Shown piece by piece: positions 11,737 to 21,842 of a stretch of 64,000 nucleotides of DNA. Made by a program: the position numbers and the translations under genes. The first letter of the stretch is position 1, and each line of letters opens with the position of its first letter. Origin of the DNA: Azolla caroliniana. Lineage: Eukaryota > Polypodiophyta. The stretch lies in assembly GCA_043228905.1 (NCBI GenBank), contig JBHGNT010000022.1, positions 12,028,001 to 12,092,000 on the forward strand. Reading direction: 5' to 3'. The notes beneath the pieces were generated by a model. That model saw only the letters and a program-made list of their open reading frames with translations. It made no database searches and was not told the DNA's origin.

Positions 11737-13735
11737 TGAGGCATAGAGCAAACTCTATGTCGGCCTCCAACTCCGCAAGCACCTCCAACTCGGAAGACGT
11801 GTGGTTCGTCGACTCCGGCGCCTCACATCACATGACATCTCACGAAGAGTGGTTTCGTGATTTACGAACGCCGAATCGACCCGGCTTCATAGAGACGGGA
11901 GACGACACCACGCACCCCATTCGGCACATCGGCACATCGGCAATGTCCCATTCGGGAAAGAAGGCGAGCAAACTTGCATCAATAATGTCTAGCACGTGCC
12001 CACAATAACGAAGAATTTGGTCTCGGTCGGCCAAATCGTGGAGCAATGCATGCAAGTCCGCTTCAACAAAGAAGGATGCTTCATCGAGAAAGATGGCCGA
12101 CTCATAGCGAAGGGGCGGAGAGACGACCGAATGTTCATCCTCGATTCGAACGAGGTGAAATCGGCAATGTACGCCAAAGGCCTCAAAACTAAGACAAGCA
12201 TTGAGTTGTGGCACAAGAGAATCAACCACATAAACCTCCAATGGGTTGGAGCGATGCAAACCAAGGGAGTCGTCATCGGACTTCAGACATTCGAGTCGAA
12301 ACGAGTTGACCGAGTATGTGAAGCGTGTCAACTCGGAAAACAACATCGACTCCCATTCCCGAAGGAGAGCTCTGCAAGCAAAGGCTTCCTTGACATCGTA
12401 CACTCAAATGTATGGGGACCGGCTCAAACGGCGAAGATCGGCGGATGCCAATACTATGTAACCTTCATCGACGACTACTCGCGCTACATGTGGATCTACC
12501 TGATGAAGAAGAAGAGTGAAGTGTTCTCCCACTTCCAAGAGCTCAAGGGGCAAGTCAAAATAAAAACCGGTCGGCACATTCGATGCCTACGATCGAATGG
12601 AGGAAAGGAGTACTTCTCCAACGAATTCACCTCCTACCTCCAAAGTGAAGGCATTCGTAGAAAATTCTCATGCTGACACACACCCCAACAAAATGGAGTC
12701 GCCAAAAGGAAGAATCGGCAAATACTTGAGGTAGCACGCACCATGATGCATGAGAAGCACATGCCGAATTTCTATTGGGCCGAAGCGGCATCCACGGCCA
12801 TCTATCTCATGAACCGGTGCACCACCAATGGAGTCCATGAGCTAACTCCATACGAGCTCCTCATCGGAAGGAAGCCGATCCTGTCGCACCTCAAGGTGTT
12901 TGGAAGCATTGCGAATGTACGCATCCCGAATGAACAACGATAGAAGCCCAACGCGAAGTCGGAGGAATGTATCCTCATAGGATACTTGTCTGAGAAGAAG
13001 GCATACAAGTGCTACAACCCTTCTACCCGAGCGGTTCAGGTAAGTCAAGACGTAGTCTTCGACAAGTCCGCATCCTGGTACACACCATAGACAACTACGA
13101 CTCCGAATCCGCTCGACCCGGAATCCACCGAACAAGAGGTAGAAGATGGAGATCGCTTCGAACACATGTTCGAAGAAAGTTCGATTACGGCAAGGCCTAG
13201 TGGGCCACAAGAGCCCCCACGCGACCCAAGCACGTCACAGCCAAGTACGAACTTGGACAAAGGCAAAGGTAAGATGCCCAAATACGAAGTCGACCACCCC
13301 GACGACAATGATTTAGATGGATCGGCTCCCTCACTAGACAGTGAGTTTGGTGTACCAATCATGCGTACACCCGGAGTAAAGAAGGCGCTCACATCGGCAA
13401 GCGAAAAACTTCGACGTTCTTCTAGAGAGAAGAAATGTGTCACTCAGCTCGGCTACAACAAATACATGGCCCATCATTATGCCTTCGTGATGAAGGTAGT
13501 TGTTGAACAAGAGCCCGAGAGCCCTACAAAAGTGGCTCATGACCCACGATGGGTGAAAGCAGTCGACCCAAGCCTTCGTCACAGGTTTGAGGGGAGGAAC
13601 CGAAACTGCCACGACGCAGAAGCCAACACCGAAAGTCGCACAGAAGCTGACATCGAAAGCCGGACAACGCCAAAAGCAAAACCAGATGGCGGATGCCTCA
13701 CACTTGAGCTTGAGGGAGCGTGTTGAGAGATCAAG
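11690..13735 (+). pseudogene. copia protease-integrase pseudogene lacking RT/RNase H
   Basis: The protease box VWFVDSGASHHMTSH is at about 11801-11845. After a frameshift near 11990-12000 come the pre-integrase zinc motif (WHKRINHIN, CEACQLGK) and the integrase core (FIDDYSRYMW). At the second catalytic site the frame reads LRSNGGKEY, where the family has an acidic residue at the N, so one catalytic Asp is lost. A stop follows at 12674-12676 and more stops at 12941 and 13088. The last recognisable part is HDPRWVKAV at the start of the RT domain (about 13556). Then 160 bases of low-complexity coding-like sequence lead to the polypurine tract. Confidence 0.85.
13705..13720 (+). other. polypurine tract of RT-less copia
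   Basis: The purine-rich GAGCTTGAGGGAGCG lies immediately before the TGTTGAGAGA start of the 3' LTR. Confidence 0.7.
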
Positions 13736-14162
13736 CTCAACTTAGTTTAGTTAGTTATTCAACCATGTAACTTCGTAGTTACCCAGATAGAATCTAGTTA
13801 GAAGTGTTGACTATAACGACTTAAATAGGACCTTGTACTTAAGTAGGATATTCTAGATCCTCCACTCCAAGGTCATTTAATATAGGACTTACACGGTTGT
13901 ACCTATATTCTCCTCACACATGTGCACCCTTGCACATAAGATCTATATGTATATACCTCATTGATGGTATTTTTGTATTTGATGATGATAATGCTAATTT
14001 AATATACTTACTCATCCCCCATCTTGTGTTGTTCATAAGTGTATCTCTCTTTGTCTCTTCCTCTCACACACATACACACACATATCACTTAATCTTCCGC
14101 TTTTAACTTAATCACATAATTAGGTACTAATTAACCCATACTTACTTACCTAATAATTAACA
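13721..14162 (+). repeat. 3' LTR of RT-less copia element
   Basis: 442 bases from TGTTGA to TTAACA. It carries a (CA)n-like stretch near 14065-14083 and matches the 5' LTR closely. Confidence 0.92.
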
Positions 14163-16117
14163 GTTATTATAGAATTTAGCTAAGTTGTCTTTCGTCGACT
14201 GAATTATAGTTGTCGGCCAAGTATTATAGGCAACAACATGTTATATGTTTTGTTTTGTTGGATCTTTTCCAAATCATGCAGCTTGCAAATATAGAGATTG
14301 ATTTGAAATTTCTTCTGGTCTACAAAAGTTGATGGTCGTGCTCAGTCTAAAGTTAAATGAGATGTAATTACCTTACCTTGTTCCAAAGGAGGATTTGTTA
14401 TTATTGATCCAATAGACCAACCCATAACATTGTTGGCAAAATTCATTATTTAATTTAGAGGATTTACTCAAATTTTAGTTATGCTTTGTTCCCTTAGGTT
14501 CACCCAGGTCAAATCGTTGTTCTGAATGCTTTTATCGCTTAGGTGCATTGTGGTCAAAGGATGCAATCTATATCATCATCTCATGGATGGGAGGACAAGC
14601 TTATTTAACCTATTTTTTTTCATGGAAGCAAGTCTTACCTAGATTGCTTCTGACTCATTATCATGAGTATTTAAGGAAAAGAATATTATGGAACCCTCAG
14701 TTTACAACATCAAATGGTTTAGTGCTAGGATTTAGATAGTGGTTGGTGTAGGGCAAACTAGCGAAAGCTCCTACAAACTCAGTCAGAACTTGACAAAAAA
14801 AATTATCGCGCTCCTGGGAGGAACAAAAGCAAGTACTAGCCACGATTCATGGAGGACAAATAATGTACCAATAAATTCACGAAGCTATGGACAGAGCCAC
14901 CATACCCTCCACTAACTCTCACCTCAGATGGGTAAGGGTTTTTTCAAGACTAGAAGTATTGTTGATTGTAAAAAGGGTATTTAGAGGACAAGACCTTTCA
15001 TCTTTTTAATGTGGATAATGCAAGTCAATTGTCTCCGTAGTAGGGAGTGGTAATCAATTATCATTATGTTTTGGAACACAAAATAAGGTTATAGGATACA
15101 TTGATCATAAATGGTATATTGACCCGTCGATAGAGGACATCAAGTCACATTGGAAGTTGTGGGTGTTGGTTAACCAACCTTTGCTCAGATTGGCATGGGA
15201 CCCAACTAACTATTAGAGGATAGACCCATTTACTGGTAAAACCTTTAAGTTTTTCCAATATTTTTTGCAATTGGGAAGACATATTTTGTTATGTGGATGA
15301 GATGTTTTACCAACTGCATTTCAATATTGGAGTCAATGCGATATTACTCCCAAGTTTTTTGCTAAGTTCTGGGTTAACCAATGGGAAAGAAAACAACCAC
15401 GACAAATACTTCATGTGCAATGGTTACTTGTGCATAGAGTCTTGTCTATTGGCACATGGCTGCATAAGATGGGTGTGTCCTTTAGTTGTGCATCCTATCA
15501 TTTGCAAGTTGAACCTCAAAAACATTGTCTATGGAACGCCTTGAGTATCAATTTTTATGTAAACATCTCCTAAGAATACTTGCTAACTACTTTCGCCCAT
15601 TAATTTTCACATGGGGCATGGTGGTTTGGACATCACTAGTCCATTTTGTTTTTCACTATGATTCTGAGTCTATGGACCATGGTTTAGCACTAATTTCAAA
15701 ATAGTTTGTGTACTTCCTTTAGTGTCTATTCAGTTTTTAGGAAGAAGGAAGGAGATGCAATCATAATGGGAGTTATTGAGTAGTACTACTATATATTACA
15801 TCCGGAAGGCCCATTGCTCTCTAATTTTCCATAAAGCAAGAGCCTCACTTGTTGAAATGGTACATAATATATGGATGGACCATGATACATACTTTAAAGG
15901 ACAATGGAATTGTCTTATTGGAGATTTTGATGCTAAAGCTGCTCAACGCCATCAGTTTCTTAGTCTATGGAAAGCTACTCCACTTATGTCCTCGATAGAC
16001 AATAATCCTTTTTGGCGCTTTCAGCCACCAAGATGATTGCTCTATCCACCAATCACTTGCGAATTGAAACAATGTAAATCACTTTTATTAATGAATGAAT
16101 ATCCTTTAAAAAAAAAA
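14163..16117 (+). pseudogene. LINE 3' part with zf-RVT-like region and poly(A)
   Basis: Continues the LINE from the far side of the copia insertion. A post-RT region (ALLAK-type reading near 14425-14445; LGALWSKDAIYIII at 14540-14580) is followed by an RNase-H/zf-RVT-like segment (FWVNQWERKQPRQI, LSIGTWLHKMG near 15370-15475). The tail has NCLIGDFDAKAA (15909-15944). It ends with a run of ten A at 16108-16117. No intact frame remains. Confidence 0.75.
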
Positions 16118-16369
16118 CTATAGTTAGGGTTATGATCGAAACAAATACATCGTTGACGCACTTTTGATGTCCACCATTTACAACTGAATAGGGCACCATT
16201 AACACACTTAATTGGGAGTATACAATCATAGCATGTCTTGCCTCTAAGTAACAAGGCTACTTTTGAGCCAAATGGGTTCCCGAGAGGACAACCAAATGTT
16301 TGATAACACGTTCACTTATCATAAGCAGTTGCTCCCTTTTTTCTACTTCTGATACGACCACGACCCTAC
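16118..16369. other. no gene seen
   Basis: Spacer between the LINE tail and the duplicated region upstream of the zinc-finger gene. Nothing recognisable was found. Confidence 0.5.
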
Positions 16370-17130
16370 ACTCCATGTCAATGCTCCATAGAGCCTCAAT
16401 CAACTCAACTCGACTGCTTTTTTTTGTTGCTCTGAGAGATGGTAAGGCTGAGTCCTCTTCCTTCTTGTTTCCGTGTGTTGTGGTTGGTGCCAAGATTGGA
16501 CAAAGGAAAGCACGTGTGTGAAGGCGGACAAAGGAAGTTCCAAGTGTGAAATCAGACAAAAGGACGGCCATGCTCCTAACAATCGGCAACGGTTCGGTTT
16601 CAAGAGTCAGAAACTGTGGTTTAAACAATTTTACGGTTTTTTATTTTTTATTTTTTATTTTTAAAATTTTTAAAATTTTTAAAAATTGTTTTTAAACAAT
16701 CTTTTCATTTTAGACGTTATTCTCGCATTTTAGGAACATCTTAAAAGTTTTAAAAATTGTAAATAATGAAATATTATAAATTTTAAAAAATAAAAAATTG
16801 ATCTATGTTGAAAACCAAAACCGAACCACGAAACCGCGGTTTTAACGGTTAAAAAATGGTTGAACGGTTTCGTGGTTCGGTTTGGTTCAGGTTTCAAAAA
16901 AAATTAACGGTTCGGTTTGAGGGGTCTCAAACCGAACTGAACCGTTGCCAATTGTTACATGCTACATGGAGCCTCGGATCAACTCGACTCTGAGATATGG
17001 TAAGGCCCAGTCTCCTTGTTTCCGTGTGTTATGGCAGGTGCCAAGACAAAGGAAGGCCCGAGTGTGAAACCGGACAAAGGAAGGCCCAAGTGTGAAACTG
17101 GACAAAAGGACGGCCCCAGTGTGAAACCGG
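16370..17130. repeat. direct duplication upstream of the A20/AN1 gene
   Basis: About 200 bases at 16370-16576 recur, diverged, at 16965-17130. Both contain the CTTGTTTCCGTGTGTT block and GACAAAGGAA repeats. In the second copy the 28-base unit ACAAAGGAAGGCCC..GTGTGAAACYGG is repeated about three times (17045-17130). A TIR element (16577-16957) sits between the two copies. Confidence 0.8.
16577..16957. mobile_element. small TIR element (MITE), GGTTCGG-rich, copy 1
   Basis: 381 bases. Terminal inverted repeats TAACAATCGGCAACGGTT and, read from the other side, TAACAATTGGCAACGGTT. Flanks CATGCTCC and CATGCTAC form an 8-base target duplication with one mismatch, which fits a hAT-type MITE. The interior is A/T-rich with mirrored ACCGAACC/GGTTCGGT blocks, so most of it can fold back. 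No coding capacity. Confidence 0.75.
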
Positions 17131-17187
17131 ACAACTTGCCGCACGTGTCCCACGGCCTCTCTCCTCTTCTGCGTTTCTGGCCCCGTC

Positions 17188-17216
17188 TAACCCTAACCCT
17201 AACCCTAACCCTAACC
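17188..17216 (+). promoter_or_regulatory. CCCTAA (telo-box-like) run upstream of A20/AN1 gene
   Basis: Four tandem AACCCT units occur about 200 bases before the start codon, followed by (CTT)n near 17250 and (TC)n near 17341-17359. AACCCTAA boxes and CT-rich leaders are common in plant promoters and 5' UTRs. Too short to be a telomere. Confidence 0.45.
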
Positions 17217-17414
17217 TTACTCCTCTTCTAAACCCTAATCCTTAACCACTTCTTCTTCTTCTTCTTCTTCTCCACACATCATTCCCTGCGTCAGTCTGCT
17301 CCATTTTCCATTTCTGTATTCTCTTCTGTTTCTTTCTGCCTCTCTCTCTCTCTCTCTCAGTTTTCTGTCTTTGATTTGCTTTGGTTGTTTCCTCTCTGTT
17401 TCCCGAGCTTTTCC

Positions 17415-18452
17415 ATGGCGCAGGAAGGCTGGAACGTTGAAGCCTCTTCCGACAGTATCGATCAATGCCAACATCAACAGAATCAGAATCAAAATAAAGA
17501 TGGCGTTCTTCTTCACTGCAGCAGCAATAACTGTGCCGTCTTCGATATTTCCGATGCTTCCATGAATCTTTGCTCTAATTGCTTCAGTGAAAGGCAAGGA
17601 GGATCTGTTTCTCCTCCTTTCCCACCTCCAGATCTCGATTCCATAGCCATGAGAAGCAAGGATCTGCCCTCTGCATGCTCTGAAAAATCGTGCGTTTCCT
17701 CTGCAAAGAAGCTAGGAGTTGTCTCTCTGGCTCCCAAAGACGCAACTAAAGGTAAGGTCTCCATAAAATGGCATTCTTATGCAAATGCAAATATATAAAG
17801 GACTATTGTTTCTGCACATCCAGATAAATATCTCGCTTCTTCGAAGAAGCGCCCGTTACCTTCAGATGACGCCGCCTTTGATTCAGTGAATTCTGAAAAC
17901 GTAGAGAGATCCATGAAGACTTTTGTTTCATCTTCTGAAGCGAAGGATAAATCAGACATGGTGTGTGTGTTGAACTCACATGACTCATCGGCCTTCGTAG
18001 ACTTTACACAAGCATCTTATCTGCGCACAATAGACTACGCAGCTCAGCCATCATCATCAGATATAGATGCTATACAGCGTGTTCTTCCATCGTCTTCAAG
18101 GAAAATCTCTTCTTCGTCTTCTTTAAGCTGTGATATGGCAGGATCAGATGGTGCTTGCGTAGCTTCTGTAATAGCTTCTGAAGGATCATCAATTGTAGAT
18201 CCATGTTCTCCAATCTCCAGACTTGATCATAAAACTATGAACTGCTCTGATCGCCGAGCTGTGAAGAGATGTTTCATTTGCAAAAAACGAGCTGGCCTTC
18301 TTGGATTCAAGTGTCGCTGTGGAGATATCTTCTGTGCTCTACACAGACATTCTGTCAAGCATAACTGTCCATTTGACTACAAGGCTGCTGCAAAGGATGC
18401 CATAGCCAAGGCCAACCCTCTTGTTAGGGCAAGTAAAATACAGAGAATATGA
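17415..18452 (+). CDS. A20/AN1 zinc-finger stress-associated protein (SAP)
   Basis: Two exons, 17415-17751 and 17824-18452, with a 72-base intron (GTAAGG..CCAG, phase 1); 966 coding bases, 321 residues. The N-terminal A20 finger has cysteines at about residues 35-62 (LHCSSNNC...LCSNC). The C-terminal AN1 finger has the full CFICKKR...CRCGDIFC...HRHSVKHNC pattern (about residues 271-310), followed by the usual short tail. A20/AN1 proteins are plant stress-associated proteins, several of which bind ubiquitin and may act as E3 ligases or redox sensors. The middle linker (about 200 residues, Ser-rich) is longer than in most members, which are near 170 residues in total. The start was chosen as the first ATG giving A20 in frame (MAQEGW). 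The 3' flank carries decayed copies of the coding tail. Confidence 0.9.
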
Positions 18453-18485
18453 AAGTAGTCTCTCCTCGCTTTGCATTACTATGAT

Positions 18486-18770
18486 TTGGATTACAAGGTT
18501 TCTGCAGAAGAAGAATGCATAGCTAAGATCGTCCTGTCATTCTTTGTTTTGCATCTTTTACAAGGAGTTTGTAGAAGTAGGTAAGTGTTGATGAAGAAGC
18601 AGCCATAGTCAAGGCTAACTCTCTTGTTAAGACCAGTTGAACATACAGAAAACTGGAATCATGCCAAGCCATTACATTTATTTGCTTACCTTTGCTTTTG
18701 TTTCTTTTTGCAAAGAAAGGAAAGAAGAAGGCAGAGTAGGCTATGCTAAATCTCTTGTTCAACTCTGGTA
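18486..18770 (+). repeat. decayed copies of the SAP C-terminal coding tail
   Basis: Downstream of the stop, 18486-18536 and 18575-18655 resemble the last ~60 coding bases (tail after the AN1 finger, [12 protein letters not shown]). For example 18597-18637 reads EEAAIVKANSLVKTS. A third, weaker copy lies near 18718-18765. Likely tandem duplication within the 3' UTR. Confidence 0.6.
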
Positions 18771-20520
18771 AGATGACTGTGAGGAATGTGGTATAATGTG
18801 GCCTGTTGTCTTTTCTTCAGTTTTATCCATTGATTTCCTTAGGGGATGTCTGCATTTCCCATCTTATGTATTTCCTAGCAAAGATTGACATAATCAACCT
18901 GGAATGGAATACTCAATATATGTGACTTTCAATATTTGTGGGTCTGAATTGGCTTCCACTGTGGGGGAGCTCAAGTCAAATATGTATATATGTATATAAT
19001 GAACGTCTTCTGTTTTCCCAACACTTTTCTGGTTCTGTGCTTCCATGTTTCTATGCCCATGAAATGGCCTCTGGTTCTTTTTCTTTTCAAGATTTCAATG
19101 CCCCCCATGAAATGTATGTTCTGAGTTTCTCTTTGCTTAGATACTCCGAAAAATGTTTGGGATGTTGCTCTTGAATGCTGCCTGGAATTTTCTTGATGGT
19201 GGTGGTATCCTATTTGTGGTGTTCATATCAAATTGAATTGAATTGGCGTAATGGCACTTACACTGATTTAAAGCCATACCATATATGAGTAAAATATGGA
19301 TACTTAAAATCTTATACACTGACTGAAACAATGGGAAATGACCAAACGGGCTCTGGCACCATATCAATCTAAATCAATGTATATTGATTGGATTAGTTAT
19401 GCATGATATTAGTCATCACATTTTTGAAGTTGTGTAAGTAATGCAATGGATTATGCAACTATGTAAACGAAGAACAAGAATCACTTATGCATGTTGGTAG
19501 TGATGATGAAGACAAAGAACAAGAATTCAAAGCAAATGTATGTAAAACCTTACTTTCAATGGGTATGTAATTTGTTGTATCTAATACAATGAATGTAGTG
19601 GGTTAAATGGATGGCTCATTACTATGCTATACAAATTTCACTAAACCTATGGTACCAAGTCTCCTAATCAAGTAGCAAAAAAGAAGCATGAGAGATTGGA
19701 AATGGTGGAGGAATCATCTTATAATCTTCTATATTGGGTGAAAATGGCTGTGATCTATCATATAACATTGATGATGAGACCGTGGTTTGAATGGACATGC
19801 CTTGCGTGTACAATGAATTAATATTGCTACAAAATCTAATGTAATCCTTTTCAAATGTTCTTGTAAGAGCTATACTTATGTAGCCTTTGATTGACTTGAA
19901 GCATGAGTGATGGAGCTAAAGGAAGTTTGATAAAACCACTAGATATGAAATAATAAAAATGAATAGATAGAAAAGTTTCCTATTGATGGAAACAAGTAAA
20001 CACAATTGAAACCCTTCTCTCTTACCATTACTTTCATTTACAAGCAATAGACAAACTATAAGTTGATGAGACAAATGTAATACACTTGGACCTCGTAAGC
20101 AATACATAGAATGTGAGTTGATGAAACAAATGTAAAGTTGGGCCTCTTAAGCAATAGATAGACTAAGAGTTGATGAGACAAGTGTAATACATTGAGTATA
20201 TGTGAGTAAAAACATTTTAAGCTTATGTATACTTGGGCACAACTAGCAATTGCTGATGGTGCATTTTCGGATCAAATTGGTTTGGGAGTTTCAGGTTCAA
20301 AATTGTTCAAATAAATCAAAACTTTAAAAACAAAGACTAACCCGCCAATTGTTGTGCAATACAACCGTAATTCACTAGTTATTTGGGAAGCTCACAAAAT
20401 CGGGAAGAACTCCCCCATCAAGCTGTATGGCTTTACGATATCTTTCTAATCCACCAACTAGTTCATCCAAATGATGAAAACCACTTCTTGTACCTTTTTA
20501 CAATCATTGGTAATTGTTAG
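18771..20520. other. no gene seen; small tandem repeat at 20041-20200
   Basis: A/T-rich intergenic DNA. At 20041-20200 a unit of about 52-56 bases (AAGCAATAGAYA...GTTGATGAGACAAATGTAATAC) is repeated three times. Open frames here are short and unlike known proteins. Confidence 0.5.
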
Positions 20521-20739
20521 GAACTACTACTACTACTAGAGGGGTAGTCTCGAAATTATTGGAGAATTAGGGTATCATCAACAAGTAGCATCAACAAAAT
20601 GTGTGCTACAAGTAGAGCAATGTAATTTGCGCATCAAAGGAAAGTGGTCAAGTTAGTTGGATGTGAACAAGTTCATTCCTCTAAATTTATGGTTACCCTC
20701 TCCCCGTAAGCAGTTTTACATATATACTCTTGTAGTATG

Positions 20740-21770
20740 TTCTCCTACTACTACTACTACTACTCCTAGCTAGATAGAGAAGGGTAGTTTGGTAATGATT
20801 GGCAACGTCCTAAACCCTAAACTTGTGTACTACTACTCCTAGCTAGATAGAGAAGGGTAGTTTGGTAATTATTCGAAACGTTCTAAACCGTAAACTTGTG
20901 TACTACAACTCCTAGCTAGATAGAGAAGGGTAGTTTCTTAATATTAGAAACTTCCTAAACCCTATACTTGTGTACTACTACTACTCCTAGCTAGATAGAG
21001 AAGGGTAGTTTGATAATTATTGGAGACTTCCTAAACCCTAAACTTGTATACAACTACTCCTAGCTAGTAACAATTGGCAATGGTTTGGTTTGGTTTGAGA
21101 GTGTCAAAACCGAGCATTTAAAAAATTTGAAACTTGAACCGAACCACGAAACTGTTAAACTGAACCGTTAAAAAAATTCAAACCGCGGTTTCGTGGTTCG
21201 GTTTTGTTTTTCAACTAAGGTCAAAATTTGATTTTTAATTTTTAATTTTTCAAAATTTTAAAGATTTTCCTACAATGTGAGAAAAAGGCTTGAAAATGAA
21301 AAGATTGTTTAAAAAAATAAATTTTAATTTTTTTTTTAAAAACGTTAAACCGTTTAAACCGTGATTTCTAACTGTTGAAACCGAACCGAATCGTTTTAAA
21401 AAACTGAACTTGAACCGAACCGAATTGTTAAAAAAGAAACTGAACTTGAACCGAACCGAATCGTTTAAAAAAAAACTGAACTTGAACCGAACCGAATCGT
21501 TAAAAAAAAACTGAACTTGAACCGAACCGAATCGTTAAAAAGAAAAACTGAACTTGAACCGAACCGAATCGTTAAAAAAAACCTGAACTTGAACCGAACC
21601 GAATCGTTTAAAACAACCTAAAGTTGAACTGAACCGAACCGTTTAAACCGTTAAGCTGCGGTTCGCAATTCGGTTCGGTGTTGCCTTCTTTTGTTAGCTA
21701 GATAGATAGAGAAGGTTAGTTTAGCAGTTACATAATTGGAAACTTCCTAAACCCTAAACTTAGTGTGCTC
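20740..21770. repeat. 72-75-base minisatellite upstream of Rossmann gene
   Basis: Five units of TACTACTCCTAGCTAGATAG...CCTAAACCCTAAACTTGT type start near 20742, 20829, 20900, 20974 and 21047. The fifth is split by a TIR element (21068-21696) and resumes at 21697-21770. Each unit contains a CCCTAAAC box and a (TAC)n stretch. The array ends about 70 bases before the ATG of the next gene. Confidence 0.85.
21068..21696. mobile_element. TIR element copy 2 with internal 35-base minisatellite
   Basis: 629 bases, starting TAACAATTGGCAATGG and ending in the mirrored ..TTGCCTTCTTTTGTTA, inserted into the fifth minisatellite unit. The flanking sequence GCTAG is present on both sides (21063-21067 and 21697-21701). 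Inside, a ~35-base unit ending GAACCGAACCGAATCGTT is repeated seven times (about 21376-21610), plus degenerate ends. Same family as 16577-16957. The 5-base flank repeat differs from the 8 bases seen there. Confidence 0.7.
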
Positions 21771-21842
21771 CTCCTCCTCCTCCTACTACTACAGTCTACA
21801 ACTAAATTCACTAAACTTGGATAAGGTTTCTTGGTTGCAGCC

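Larger units (their letters stand above)
10232..14162 (+). mobile_element. RT-less copia element nested in the LINE
   Basis: LTRs at 10232-10662 and 13721-14162 enclose a PBS, gag, protease, integrase and a polypurine tract. From just after the start of the RT region (about 13556) the sequence jumps to the 3' end, so RT and RNase H are missing. The LTRs differ at roughly 14 sites over 430 bases by eye, about 96-97 % identity. The first ~12 bases of the 5' LTR and the left target duplication are lost. LINE sequence resumes at 14163. Confidence 0.9.
7566..16117 (+). mobile_element. decayed LINE (non-LTR retrotransposon), split by two insertions
   Basis: One LINE copy survives in three blocks: 7566-8344, 8800-10231 and 14163-16117. 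Reading inward there is an apurinic endonuclease start (MRVLTWNVQGLG at 7566), its VYAPN and CIVGDFNMI motifs (about 7920-8025), RT start (DGLIPKFFLKYGD near 9280; IYLIPKSEGP near 9397), the RT FVDDI box near 9975, post-RT sequence up to 10231, then after 14162 the continuation (NFLWSG type near 14305) and a zf-RVT-like end. An A10 run at 16108-16117 marks the 3' end. Stops and frameshifts occur throughout. A solo LTR (8345-8799) and a copia element (10232-14162) interrupt it. Confidence 0.85.

Noticed and set aside
11840-13612. Minus-strand frames of 92-187 codons opposite the copia pol
   Set aside because: Antisense to recognised integrase sequence. Their openness follows from the G/C-rich codon use of the element.
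17188-17216. Possible telomeric or interstitial telomere array
   Set aside because: Only four CCCTAA units (and three CCCTAAA units near 23027-23047). This is compatible with promoter telo-boxes and too short for an interstitial telomere.
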